In this document: positions 16,893 to 24,976 of the stretch, piece after piece
Layout of the letters: each line of letters starts with the position of its first letter
Position numbering within the stretch: position 1 is the stretch's first letter
Assembly: GCA_002730975.1 (NCBI GenBank)
Contig: PCBO01000110.1
Location: 1 to 38,750, forward strand
DNA length: 38,750 nt
From: Opitutia bacterium
GTDB taxonomy: Bacteria; Verrucomicrobiota; Verrucomicrobiia; Opitutales; Seribacteraceae
Direction of reading: 5' to 3'
The notes under the pieces: model-generated
The model's input: only the letters and a program-made list of their open reading frames with translations
The model's database searches: none
What the model was told of the DNA's origin: nothing
Translations under genes and position numbers: made by a program

Positions 16893-17681
16893 TTACCGTT
16901 CTTTTGACCATCGGAAAAAAATAGACCCGAGAACACTTACGGACACGATCAAGTTGGCAATCTTCATCACAACTCCACCTGATCTTTGGTCTTCGAGGGG
17001 GGTTATCTCGATGATGCGCTCAGCGTAAAAATAGGTGTCGTAAAGAACTTCTTTGGAAAAAGTAAGTACGGCGAATATGGGGGTTTGTCCAAGCATCAGC
17101 GCCAGAATAAAAAGCATCTGGGGACCATAACGAATCGGAGGAAGTTGCTTGGATTGACTTGCGATAGGCCACCACATGGCGAATGAGGTAAGGAACATCG
17201 ACAAGTGTTCCGCCATATGGAGTGTTTTGTTCTGGATGGCGGCTTCATAGAAAGTTCCGAAATGCCAAAAGGAAAAGACGAGCGTGAAGCCTAAACCGGC
17301 GACGATGGGATGAAACAATAGGCTGCAAAGGGATTTGATGTCGGGTCGTCTTATAAAAAGTTCGTCACACAGTTGCCCCGGTAAGCCAAAAAGCAGGAAG
17401 AGGGGACTTATGTACATGAGGATGTTGTGCTGAATCATGTGGGCGAAAAAGAGATAGTTTTCGCCCAAGGCATCCAGAGGAGATCCCACCGCTAAGTAGA
17501 AACTGATGATTCCGGCGACAAACCACCATGCCTGCTTCTTGGGGAAAGGCATACCCGGAGCAATTTGTTCCCTAAAAGGTCCTACGATTAAAGCATAGCA
17601 CCATGCGAAGAAAAGAAGACCACCCACCAAAGCCGGTTCGGTATGCCAATGTAGTAGGGTTACGGGGGAGGAATCAAGCAT
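16893..17681 (-). CDS. ctaG: Cytochrome c oxidase assembly protein CtaG (Bacillus caa3 type)
   Basis: The 262-residue membrane protein has about seven predicted helices and family features: LHWHTEPA near the N-terminus, the HMIQHNILMYISPLFLLFGLPG segment, and WHFGTFYEAAIQNKTLHMAEH. CtaG of this type is needed for assembly of caa3-type oxidase, perhaps for copper delivery, in the cytoplasmic membrane. It is the last gene of the oxidase run, after the subunit IV gene. The start codon follows a perfect inverted repeat that includes its own GGGAGAG ribosome-binding sequence (see 17682-17696). It is unrelated to the Cox11-type proteins that share the CtaG name in proteobacteria. Confidence 0.9.
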   Translation of the reverse strand: MLDSSPVTLLHWHTEPALVGGLLFFAWCYALIVGPFREQIAPGMPFPKKQAWWFVAGIISFYLAVGSPLDALGENYLFFAHMIQHNILMYISPLFLLFGLPGQLCDELFIRRPDIKSLCSLLFHPIVAGLGFTLVFSFWHFGTFYEAAIQNKTLHMAEHLSMFLTSFAMWWPIASQSKQLPPIRYGPQMLFILALMLGQTPIFAVLTFSKEVLYDTYFYAERIIEITPLEDQRSGGVVMKIANLIVSVSVLGSIFFRWSKER

Positions 17682-17696
17682 GGAGAGAAACTCTCC
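17682..17696 (-). promoter_or_regulatory. Hairpin sequestering the ctaG ribosome-binding site
   Basis: GGAGAG and CTCTCC form a perfect six-base-pair inverted repeat around a three-base loop, ending directly at the ctaG ATG (17679-17681). On the mRNA the 5' arm is the only Shine-Dalgarno-like sequence, so pairing would hide it and could lower or regulate CtaG translation relative to the oxidase subunits. Confidence 0.45.
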
Positions 17697-17781
17697 CTAG
17701 AGAGAAGCCGTATCGGTAATGAGTTTTGTGACTTGACTTGAAGAGTAAAGGTAAAGCACTAGGCAGGTTTCAGCCTGTCTT

Positions 17782-18474
17782 TCACTCTTCCTCTTCGCTT
17801 CCTTCACTCCAATTCGCTTCCGATCGAGCTTTGATGCGAAAGTTATCCTTCGTCGAAACTTTAGCGAGTATACCGATGATTGAACCTTCCACATTGTCGG
17901 ATTCCTCCGTTTGGTGTCGGTGATAAAAGGGATTGTCGGGTTTGTTGGGATAGATTTCTATTATGTCTGCTTTTTCTATTTTCCAACTTATTCGATGAGG
18001 AATACCCTCGATCCTACCCCACTTCTCCGTGTCGAAAACTTCTTCCGAGGTGTGGGCGGATTCTGCCTTGTAGTAAGAGTCCTCGTGTTTCAAATAGACT
18101 CCGGCTTCGTAGTCGGTTTTGGCCTTCCAAATATTTTCCACTGCCGTGACTTCGAAGCTTTTAATAATCGGCGTGTCGTCAGCCATATAAATGACTGCAA
18201 AGAAAGTGCCGAGCGCGATGACCAAACCCATGAGAAAGAGTATCGTGTTCAACACCTTGTCCCACTTCAGGTGCATAAACCAATAGACGACACCAAAAAA
18301 TTTAATGATGGAAGTTGCGAATAGGATACCTATTATCGAAGTGCTCTCGAAGGTCTTAACGTAGATTATGACAATCTCTATGCCCGTTATGGCTACGAGA
18401 GCCATGGAAAGATTGAAAAAGGTGAAGAAGCGTTTGCTTTCCTCTTCGACTGGGTCTTCTCCGTGTCCACTCAT
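17782..18474 (-). CDS. ctaF: Cytochrome c oxidase subunit IV with C-terminal extension
   Basis: The first about 110 residues have three hydrophobic helices with the KFFGVVYWFMHLKWDKVLN segment typical of the bacterial subunit IV family. That family is usually near 100 residues, while this protein has 230. The extra about 120 residues after the last helix are hydrophilic, start FEVTAVENIWKAKTDYEAGV and end in an acidic SEGSEEEE; I recognise no domain in them. The order of genes (III, then IV, then CtaG) is standard for caa3-type clusters. The gene follows ctaE by 43 bases. The tail probably lies on one side of the membrane and may bind a partner; this is inference. Confidence 0.82.
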   Translation of the reverse strand: MSGHGEDPVEEESKRFFTFFNLSMALVAITGIEIVIIYVKTFESTSIIGILFATSIIKFFGVVYWFMHLKWDKVLNTILFLMGLVIALGTFFAVIYMADDTPIIKSFEVTAVENIWKAKTDYEAGVYLKHEDSYYKAESAHTSEEVFDTEKWGRIEGIPHRISWKIEKADIIEIYPNKPDNPFYHRHQTEESDNVEGSIIGILAKVSTKDNFRIKARSEANWSEGSEEEE

Positions 18475-18517
18475 GATGTTTTGTTCCGCTTAAGAAAATG
18501 AATTGTTTGGCTGTCTG

Positions 18518-19168
18518 CTAAAAGGCGTATTCCATAAGATAGACTACAGGGAAAATAATGATCCACACGATATCGACGAAGTGCCAGTAGAGACCGCAGC
18601 ATTCGATGTCCATCGCGTCGGCGGTGCTCATTTTACCAGTGAAGGAATAAGCCAACCATCCCAGCAACCAGAAAACACCGATGGCTACGTGGGTGCCGTG
18701 AGTACCGGTTAAAACATAGAAGGTGGACCCGAATACATGAGCCTCTCCCTGGTAGGTGGAGAGGGTCAGTTCGTGTCCGGGAGCATAAGCGAAGTGAGTG
18801 AATTCATATACCTGGCACGCTAGGAAAATTGCACCGAATATAATTGTTCCAAATAGCATCCAACGGGTACTCGTGAGGTTACCTTTGTGGATGGCGGAAA
18901 CGGCAAGTGCCATGAACAACGAGCTGGCCAACAGGATAAAAGTACTGAAGGAAGTTAGCTCAATGTCGAAGATTTTCTCAATGTCCAGGTATTTGCCATT
19001 AACGGTGGCGGAGATCTTTCGATAGATCAAATGCGTGGAAATAAGGGTACCGAAAAACATGCAGTCCGAGCCGAGAAAGGCCCACATGAGGACTTTCTTC
19101 GTCGGTATGCCCGTACTCGTGTAGGGCTCGTGATGTTCGTCGGCGTGCGCTGCGACTACTTCGCTCAT
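18518..19168 (-). CDS. ctaE: Cytochrome c oxidase subunit III
   Basis: The 216-residue integral membrane protein has five predicted helices and the family signatures KVLMWAFLGSDCMFFGTLIS near the N-terminus, STRWMLFGTIIFGAIFLACQ in the middle and GSTFYVLTGTHGTHVAIGVFWLL, followed by the DAMDIECCGLYWHFVDIVWI ending that includes the conserved WHFVD. It is a shorter five-helix form typical of caa3 oxidases. An N-terminal His/Glu-rich stretch (AAHADEHHEPYTS) precedes the first helix. It lies 54 bases after ctaD. No Shine-Dalgarno sequence is visible before its ATG. Subunit III stabilises the catalytic core and proton uptake. Confidence 0.95.
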   Translation of the reverse strand: MSEVVAAHADEHHEPYTSTGIPTKKVLMWAFLGSDCMFFGTLISTHLIYRKISATVNGKYLDIEKIFDIELTSFSTFILLASSLFMALAVSAIHKGNLTSTRWMLFGTIIFGAIFLACQVYEFTHFAYAPGHELTLSTYQGEAHVFGSTFYVLTGTHGTHVAIGVFWLLGWLAYSFTGKMSTADAMDIECCGLYWHFVDIVWIIIFPVVYLMEYAF

Positions 19169-19222
19169 GGTAATAGGTAGGGAAAGGTTGTGAAAATGAA
19201 TGGCAATTCGGTATTTAGGTAG

Positions 19223-21166
19223 CTATTCATCATCTTCCTCAGGGAACAGATGGTAGCCACCAGGTCCCTCGAGCGACCACATGATCATACCTGTAATAGC
19301 GATGATTCCACCAATTATCGCAACTGTGTAGTTACGAATTATTTCACCTTCCGCTCCTACACTCGAATGAAAAAGCATGCCGATTACGAGAACGAGAAAA
19401 CCTATTGCTGTAAATAGGGGATACCATGAATGGTCGGGCATGTGTACTCCATGGTGGTCGAGTGGTTCTTTCTCAGAGTGCAAGTCGCGCGGGCCATAGT
19501 TGTTTTCCCAAGCTTGGTCACGGGCTTTGATAATTGGAGTGCGGGCAAAGTTGTATTCCTTAACAGGGGAAGATAGGGTCCACTCAAGACTTCGGGCATC
19601 CCAAGGATTCTTGCCCGCGGGTTTCAGGCTCTTGTCTCGGAATGACCTCATGAACTGAATCACACCAATTAAAATTCCGGTTCCAAGAATAAACGCACCT
19701 ATTGTAGCAATTTGGTTCCATTGTTCAAAGCCGTGTCCTGCATTATATGAATGGGTACGCCTAGGTTGTCCTATCATCCCGAGGTAATGCATGGGGAAGA
19801 ACGTTGTGTTGAAACCGATGAACATCAATGTGAAGACAACCTTCCCCATTTTTTCATTTAACATTTTCCCAGTCATTTTGGGCAACCAGAAATAAAAACC
19901 GCAAAACAAGCCAAAAAGCGCACCGCCAATGAGTACGTAGTGGAAGTGGGCAACTACGAAGTAAGTGTCTTGTTGCTGCATATCAACTGGGACAGAGGAG
20001 TGCATTATGCCGGTAAAACCTCCGACCATGAACATTGTGATGAATCCAAGTGCGAAAAGCATAGGTGTGTCGAAGCGTATCTTGCCTCCCCACATGGTGC
20101 CTATCCAATTGAAAATTTTCACTCCAGTGGGAATCGCGATCAACATGGTCAGCATGGAAAAGGCAGAGGTTGCCACGATTCCCATTCCGGTGGTGAACAT
20201 GTGGTGACTCCACACTGCGAAACCCATGAATCCGATAATTGCTCCTGAGAAAATGACTAGACCGTAGCCGAAAAGAGGTTTTCTGGAAAATGTGGGGATT
20301 ACTTCAGATACGATACCCATTGCGGGTAGAATCAAAATGTATACTTCAGGATGACCGAAAATCCAGAATAAATGTTGCCACAAGTGGGGTTTTCCACCCT
20401 CAAGGAAATCGTAGAAATTAGTTCCGTAGTTGCGGTCGAACATCAACTCCACCAAGGCTATTGTGATGGCGGGGAAGGCGAGGATAATGAGAAAGCTAAC
20501 AACAAGAGTCATCCAGCAAAATACGGGCATCCTCATTAATGTCATTCCGGGTGCTCGCATGTTGATTATCGTGGCGATGAAGTTAAAAGATGCCAGCAGG
20601 GAGGCTAATCCTAATACTTGAATGCCGAATACCCAGAAGTCCGGACCCATGTCGCGGGTAACTTCCTCGAAACCTGTGTCCGTGAGCGGGGAATAGGCAA
20701 ACCAACCAATTGCCGGTGCTCCGCCGGTAAAGAACCAGCTCATATTTAGGATAATGGCACCTGCAACAAAGCACCAAAGGCTCAGCGCGTTCATTCGCGG
20801 AAAGGCAACGTCTCGTGCTCCAATTTGCAGAGGCATTATGAAATTAAAGAAAGCGGCGCTTAGGGGCATGATCACGAGAAAAACCATTATAGTTCCATGC
20901 ATCGTGAACATCTGATTATATTCCCTCTGACTTAAAATCTCCATATTCGGTCCCCATAACTGAGAGCGGATAAGTAGGGCTTGTATTCCCCCAAAGATCA
21001 AAGAACAGAGAGCGACCAAGCCATACAAAAGACCGATTTTCTTGTGGTCGATAGTGGTGAGCCAGTCGACAATTCCCGTTGCATGCTGGTCAGGTCGGCG
21101 GAAGATATCCAGAAGAGTCTTCGATTTTGTTTCCGGTGAAACGTACTTTACTGATTCGGTAGCCAT
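19223..21166 (-). CDS. ctaD: Cytochrome c oxidase subunit I (A1-type haem-copper oxidase)
   Basis: The 647-residue catalytic subunit reduces oxygen to water and pumps protons in the cytoplasmic membrane. Haem ligands His90 (FTMHGTIM) and His407/His409 (AHFHY), and the CuB ligands His272 (GHPEVY) and His321/His322 (SHHMF), are all present. Tyr276 is the residue normally cross-linked to His272, and Glu274 in HPEV marks the D-channel A1 type. At least twelve helices are expected, and about 90 residues after the core add two more helices and a short acidic end, as in caa3-type subunits. It lies 35 bases after ctaC. No missing key residue was found. Confidence 0.97.
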   Translation of the reverse strand: MATESVKYVSPETKSKTLLDIFRRPDQHATGIVDWLTTIDHKKIGLLYGLVALCSLIFGGIQALLIRSQLWGPNMEILSQREYNQMFTMHGTIMVFLVIMPLSAAFFNFIMPLQIGARDVAFPRMNALSLWCFVAGAIILNMSWFFTGGAPAIGWFAYSPLTDTGFEEVTRDMGPDFWVFGIQVLGLASLLASFNFIATIINMRAPGMTLMRMPVFCWMTLVVSFLIILAFPAITIALVELMFDRNYGTNFYDFLEGGKPHLWQHLFWIFGHPEVYILILPAMGIVSEVIPTFSRKPLFGYGLVIFSGAIIGFMGFAVWSHHMFTTGMGIVATSAFSMLTMLIAIPTGVKIFNWIGTMWGGKIRFDTPMLFALGFITMFMVGGFTGIMHSSVPVDMQQQDTYFVVAHFHYVLIGGALFGLFCGFYFWLPKMTGKMLNEKMGKVVFTLMFIGFNTTFFPMHYLGMIGQPRRTHSYNAGHGFEQWNQIATIGAFILGTGILIGVIQFMRSFRDKSLKPAGKNPWDARSLEWTLSSPVKEYNFARTPIIKARDQAWENNYGPRDLHSEKEPLDHHGVHMPDHSWYPLFTAIGFLVLVIGMLFHSSVGAEGEIIRNYTVAIIGGIIAITGMIMWSLEGPGGYHLFPEEDDE

Positions 21167-21201
21167 GTCGTTTGCTTGTAGTGAAAATTAATGTTGTGTC
21201 T

Positions 21202-22659
21202 TTAATTTTGGCCAAGAAGGTAGGTGACCAGTTGCTCTATTTTCTTGGGATCATTTTTTAGCTCGCGGACGGGGTGTTGAACAACACCTTTATCTTTTTC
21301 CTCCTCCGTTGGTTGGTAATTTTTTACTACCTCATGGTTCCACATTAGGTTGCCGAATTTGATTTTGTCTGAATCACGAAGCCATTCGGTTAAGTTTTTC
21401 CTGTCATTCTGCATCCAACCTGCTGCAAGTGAGGTGCGTAATCCGAAAAGGGTTAGATTCGGTCCAATGGCGCCAAGTCCCGTGCTGTTGACTGCGTGAC
21501 ACTGGGTACAAAGACTGGTTTGGAAGTGATTTCTTCCCATTTCATAGTCATCCTGATTCTTTTTTTTCCATGCTTCGTTACCCACCTCTGGCGCTTGCCC
21601 TTTGTCGACGTCAACTGCTGCTTGCCACTCACGATGAGCTTTTTCGCCCAAGGACGAATCCTTTAGAAGTACAGTGTCTCCAGCCTTGTACGCCTTTTCT
21701 GAATTGTATTGCTCTGGTTTTTCTTTTGCTTGGAGAGATTGAAATCGATGTACCCATTCGTCGAAGTCTGCATCCGTCTGGGCCATTGCTCGGAACTGCA
21801 TGTAGGCATGAGAGTTCCCGCAGAATTCCGCGCATTGCCCGTAGAACAATCCTCCCACGGGGTCGAACTCGTCAAAGAACGAACGATCCTTGAACACAGC
21901 CTCTCTCAATGAACCGTCGTGTACGGCAGGCATTGCCTCTGCTATGGTTGCCGGTGTCTTATGACCCTCCTTATCTGTTTGAAAGAGAAGTTTTTCTTGG
22001 TCGGCTACGAACCAGATGAAATTCTCTTGACCCGGCATGAGGTCCATTTTACCAGCGAGTTTCGGAAGCCAGAAACTGTGGATTACGTCTGTGGTGCGAA
22101 GATTGAGGCGAACGGCTTTGCTGGCGGGAAAGACAAGTTCGTTCGCTGTCACGATCCCGTATTCAGGATATTCGAAAACCCAGAAGAATCTCTTGCCCGT
22201 AACATTGACAGTAATTGCATCTTCAACCGCGGACCTCTCTAACTTGAGTTTTTTCAACATTTCCGTGTCGTTCGGATCAGGAACACGATTGAATAATACG
22301 ATCCCCTGAAGAGTGGGGATTGCAAGAATGACTAATATCAAGGATGAGAACAAAATCAATGACGTCTCGATTTTGGGGTTTCCATGAGTCTGAGGTGGGA
22401 TTTCCTTGGCGTCATCTTCTCCCTTAACCCGATATTTCCACAGAACGAAGAGAAGGCATCCCCCAACGGCGCAAAAGAGAAATATCGTAATCCAGATCGA
22501 GAGCATGAATATGTCGTACTGGTTTTGGGCTACGATGCCCTTTGGGTCCAAGGTGGATTGCTTATGGTTGATGTTGGAGCAACTGCCTAAAAGCCAAGGC
22601 AGAACCATAAGCCCGAGAAACGCCGGAATATTTTGAAGTAATCGTAAGATTCGTATCAT
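21202..22659 (-). CDS. ctaC: Cytochrome c oxidase subunit II with fused cytochrome c domain
   Basis: The 485-residue lipoprotein has a lipobox ending LLGSC (Cys27), two membrane helices (about 48-78 and 98-123), a cupredoxin domain holding the CuA ligands His194 (VIHSFWLP), Cys276 and Cys280 (QCAEFC) and His284 with Met287 or Met292, and a C-terminal cytochrome c with CTQCH (Cys384, Cys387, His388). This is the caa3 pattern, taking electrons through its own c-type haem. A segment of about 45 residues (222-266) between His194 and the CuA loop is longer than I expect. The ATG at 22659 was chosen because it opens the signal sequence; the longer frame to 22794 overlaps the preceding gene. The gap after ctaB is 32 bases. 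Confidence 0.95.
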   Translation of the reverse strand: MIRILRLLQNIPAFLGLMVLPWLLGSCSNINHKQSTLDPKGIVAQNQYDIFMLSIWITIFLFCAVGGCLLFVLWKYRVKGEDDAKEIPPQTHGNPKIETSLILFSSLILVILAIPTLQGIVLFNRVPDPNDTEMLKKLKLERSAVEDAITVNVTGKRFFWVFEYPEYGIVTANELVFPASKAVRLNLRTTDVIHSFWLPKLAGKMDLMPGQENFIWFVADQEKLLFQTDKEGHKTPATIAEAMPAVHDGSLREAVFKDRSFFDEFDPVGGLFYGQCAEFCGNSHAYMQFRAMAQTDADFDEWVHRFQSLQAKEKPEQYNSEKAYKAGDTVLLKDSSLGEKAHREWQAAVDVDKGQAPEVGNEAWKKKNQDDYEMGRNHFQTSLCTQCHAVNSTGLGAIGPNLTLFGLRTSLAAGWMQNDRKNLTEWLRDSDKIKFGNLMWNHEVVKNYQPTEEEKDKGVVQHPVRELKNDPKKIEQLVTYLLGQN

Positions 22660-22691
22660 CGTTGATTTTTGGCTGTAAATGTTGCTGGGCT

Positions 22692-23630
22692 TTACAGATA
22701 TCTGTCGGCTACCAAGGCCACAAATAGGATCGGTAAATAAATGATTGTTGCATAGAAAAGTTTGCGAGCTGCGAGGTCGCGGTTTTTGCTCCACAAGAAT
22801 TTAGCCGCCGCCCAAACAATGTATAAACTAAGAGGGATGGCACTCAGTAAGTACGACATCCCAGGCTGAGGTTGGCCAAACGGAGTGAAAATTGGAGCAA
22901 GCACCAGCACTGAAAGCAAAATGGAGTAAAACAAACTTTTCCGAGCGGAACCTTCACCCCCGTCACTAGCATGGGAGGGCATTACAAAGCCTCCTCGTCG
23001 GTAATCTTCTCGGTATGTCCATGCAATGGCCATGAAGTGAGGGAGTTGCCAAGCAAACAGTATACCGAACAGTATCCATCCAAAGGTGGTGGGTTGTCCT
23101 GCAGCCGCTACCCAACCAATCAGCGGCGGCAAGGCTCCGGCGATAGCCCCGATTTCGGTGGCATACACTGTCTTTTTCTTTAGCGGAGTGTAAACTAATA
23201 TATAAGTAAGCAATGTGCCCAAAGTGAGCCCCGTCGCCCAAGCATTGGTTCCGAGCCAAAGTATAAGCAAGCCTATTGCGGATATCCCCAACCCAAAGGC
23301 CAATGCTGTTTCCGGTTCAATTAGTCGGGAGGGCAGGGGGCGTCCTGCGGTCCGGGGCATTCGCGCGTCTTCGATGCGTTCCATCCATTGGTTGAGAGCA
23401 GCGGCCCCTCCTGCTGCGAGTGAAGTTCCCAATATCAATGACCAAAATGTAAGTGCCTCCTTGTTGAGAGGGTGGTGGGCTAGGTATCCAAGTGCAGCCG
23501 TAAAGACCGAGAGCATGCTCAGTCTGGGTTTAGTGAGTTCGAAAAGGGCCGAAAAATTGAGCCGTGCAGCTCCATCAAACGATGCAGCATTTGCTTTCGC
23601 TGCATATTCCTTGGATCCGTTGAAATTCAT
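22692..23630 (-). CDS. ctaB: Protohaem IX farnesyltransferase (haem O synthase)
   Basis: The 312-residue UbiA-family membrane prenyltransferase makes haem O from protohaem and farnesyl diphosphate, the step before haem A for the oxidase. The first Asp-rich motif region NQWMERIEDARMPRTAGRPLP is at 80-100 (conserved Asn80, Asp88, Arg93, Arg97), and the second conserved block WTYREDYRRGGFVM lies past the middle. About nine helices are predicted. It leads the oxidase run, as expected from its supply role. The ctaA (haem A synthase) gene is not in this window. The 401-base spacer upstream separates it from the divergent SCO gene. Confidence 0.95.
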   Translation of the reverse strand: MNFNGSKEYAAKANAASFDGAARLNFSALFELTKPRLSMLSVFTAALGYLAHHPLNKEALTFWSLILGTSLAAGGAAALNQWMERIEDARMPRTAGRPLPSRLIEPETALAFGLGISAIGLLILWLGTNAWATGLTLGTLLTYILVYTPLKKKTVYATEIGAIAGALPPLIGWVAAAGQPTTFGWILFGILFAWQLPHFMAIAWTYREDYRRGGFVMPSHASDGGEGSARKSLFYSILLSVLVLAPIFTPFGQPQPGMSYLLSAIPLSLYIVWAAAKFLWSKNRDLAARKLFYATIIYLPILFVALVADRYL

Positions 23631-23772
23631 ACCTGTAAAATTTGCTTTAGGGTTCGTTTAAAACATCATTTTTTAAGACTCTTGCAAGGTCATTAAGCTG
23701 GGTTCTAGTATCGAAAGATGATCTAATGAGTCGATGCAGTTCAGCTCACAATAAATTTTTTGAAGTTTAAGA

Positions 23773-23784
23773 ACTCGTGCGAGT
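23773..23784. promoter_or_regulatory. 12-bp palindrome in oxidase intergenic region
   Basis: ACTCG-TG-CGAGT is an exact inverted repeat with a two-base centre, near the midpoint of the ctaB-SCO divergent spacer. It could be a dimeric regulator site; no family is assigned. Confidence 0.25.
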
Positions 23785-23871
23785 CGCATCGGTAGTGATC
23801 AGGGCAGGTGTCGGCACGAAATTGAAATTTGATCATTTGGGTGATTGGCAGCAAGGGTTCACGGAATTTGC

Positions 23872-23884
23872 CTCATGTCATGAG
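23872..23884. promoter_or_regulatory. 13-bp palindrome in oxidase intergenic region
   Basis: CTCATG-T-CATGAG is an exact inverted repeat with a one-base centre, about 150 bases upstream of the SCO start. It fits a dimeric regulator site, but no regulator can be named from the sequence. Confidence 0.3.
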
Positions 23885-24031
23885 TGCCGATGGTATAGAA
23901 GTTTACGATTTGGTTTTATCTGATTTTCACTTAAGGTTTACTGAAGTGATTTCTCTTTGGACAATCTTCATCACTAATGACATCTTGATCTTTCGCAAGT
24001 CCATTGGCATTCTCACTTTAATTAGTTTTTC

Positions 24032-24976
24032 ATGCTCCCAATTTTAAAATTTCTTTTTATTCAGTTTTTCTACAGCCTTCCCTTGTTTTTTTTCGCCGCT
24101 TGCGGTGATGAGGATAGAGTATCATCCTTAGCATCCGTTGGATTTAATGAGATTCGCGCCGAGGTTTTATCCATAGACCAAAATACCAGCCGCATCATTG
24201 CTGTTCCCAAAATTATTGGGCGTCAAGTGCTTGGTTTTCCCGAACTCGACCTCGGGAAATCAATTAAATTCAAAGTGGAGCCCGGTGATTTCGGTTATTT
24301 ATCTCCCCGAAAAGTATTTCGTGCAAAAGTTCAGACAAACTCCCGTTTAGATTCACGGGTATTGAGCTTATCGAATATTTGGCCGGATGATCCTACTCAT
24401 CGCATTCGCTTCGAAAACTACAAGCGTTTGCTCAAGAGGGATACTTTGAGCCGTGGGGACGATCCTATCCGCACGATTGGTGAATATCTACCTCCGTTTG
24501 CTCTTTTCGATCAAGACGGTGACTTGCTCACGACCGACTTTTTCGACGGCAAGAGCACCGTCCTGAACTTTATATTCACTCGCTGCTCGATGGCTGAGAT
24601 GTGTCCTGCGTCCACCAATCGCATGAGGCGTTTGCAAAACCTCGTTTTCGCCAATAATCTTTCCGACGTCCAGTTTCTTTCAATTACGCTCGATCCGGAA
24701 TACGATGTTCCCGGCGTGCTCAAGTCTTATGCCCTTGCCTACGGAGTCGACGAATCGAACTTTCGCTTTGCCACTGCGCCCAAGTCCGTGATCGACGATC
24801 TTGTACGCCAATTCGGCATCGGTCGTAAAAAGGATGATTCCATGACTCTCGACCACACCATGCGCACGCTCGTCGTCAATAGTCTTCGCCAATTGGTCTA
24901 TCAAGTGCCCGGCAAAGGTTGGTCGGAGGATGATTTTTTAGCTCGACTGATAGGGGGGTCGAACAATGAAAAATAA
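24032..24976 (+). CDS. SCO1/SenC-family copper chaperone lipoprotein
   Basis: The 314-residue lipoprotein has a hydrophobic leader ending FFAAC (Cys24), an N-terminal beta-rich domain (about 37-105), then a thioredoxin-like SCO domain from about 147. SCO proteins deliver copper to, or reduce, the CuA site of subunit II. The copper-binding cysteines are Cys185 and Cys191 in FTRCSMAEMCP, a five-residue spacing in place of the usual CxxxC, and the His ligand is His275 in LDHTMRTLVV. The N-terminal domain recalls CusF-like beta-barrels but lacks clear copper ligands; this is inference. The gene diverges from ctaB and overlaps the next gene by 11 bases, so it heads an oxidase accessory operon. Confidence 0.87.
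   Translation: MLPILKFLFIQFFYSLPLFFFAACGDEDRVSSLASVGFNEIRAEVLSIDQNTSRIIAVPKIIGRQVLGFPELDLGKSIKFKVEPGDFGYLSPRKVFRAKVQTNSRLDSRVLSLSNIWPDDPTHRIRFENYKRLLKRDTLSRGDDPIRTIGEYLPPFALFDQDGDLLTTDFFDGKSTVLNFIFTRCSMAEMCPASTNRMRRLQNLVFANNLSDVQFLSITLDPEYDVPGVLKSYALAYGVDESNFRFATAPKSVIDDLVRQFGIGRKKDDSMTLDHTMRTLVVNSLRQLVYQVPGKGWSEDDFLARLIGGSNNEK

Larger units (their letters stand above)
23631..24031. other. Divergent regulatory spacer between ctaB and the SCO gene
   Basis: This 401-base AT-rich region has no credible gene and must carry promoters for both oxidase transcripts. Two perfect palindromes are visible (23773-23784 and 23872-23884, listed separately). A weak + strand sigma-70-like pair, TTGCAA at about 23692 and TAGTAT 18 bases further, is possible but would leave a leader of over 300 bases. 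Nothing else is recognisable. Confidence 0.45.

Noticed and set aside
22660..22794. N-terminal extension of subunit II
   Set aside because: It overlaps the end of ctaB, is not hydrophobic, and the lipoprotein signal sequence begins at the ATG 22659.
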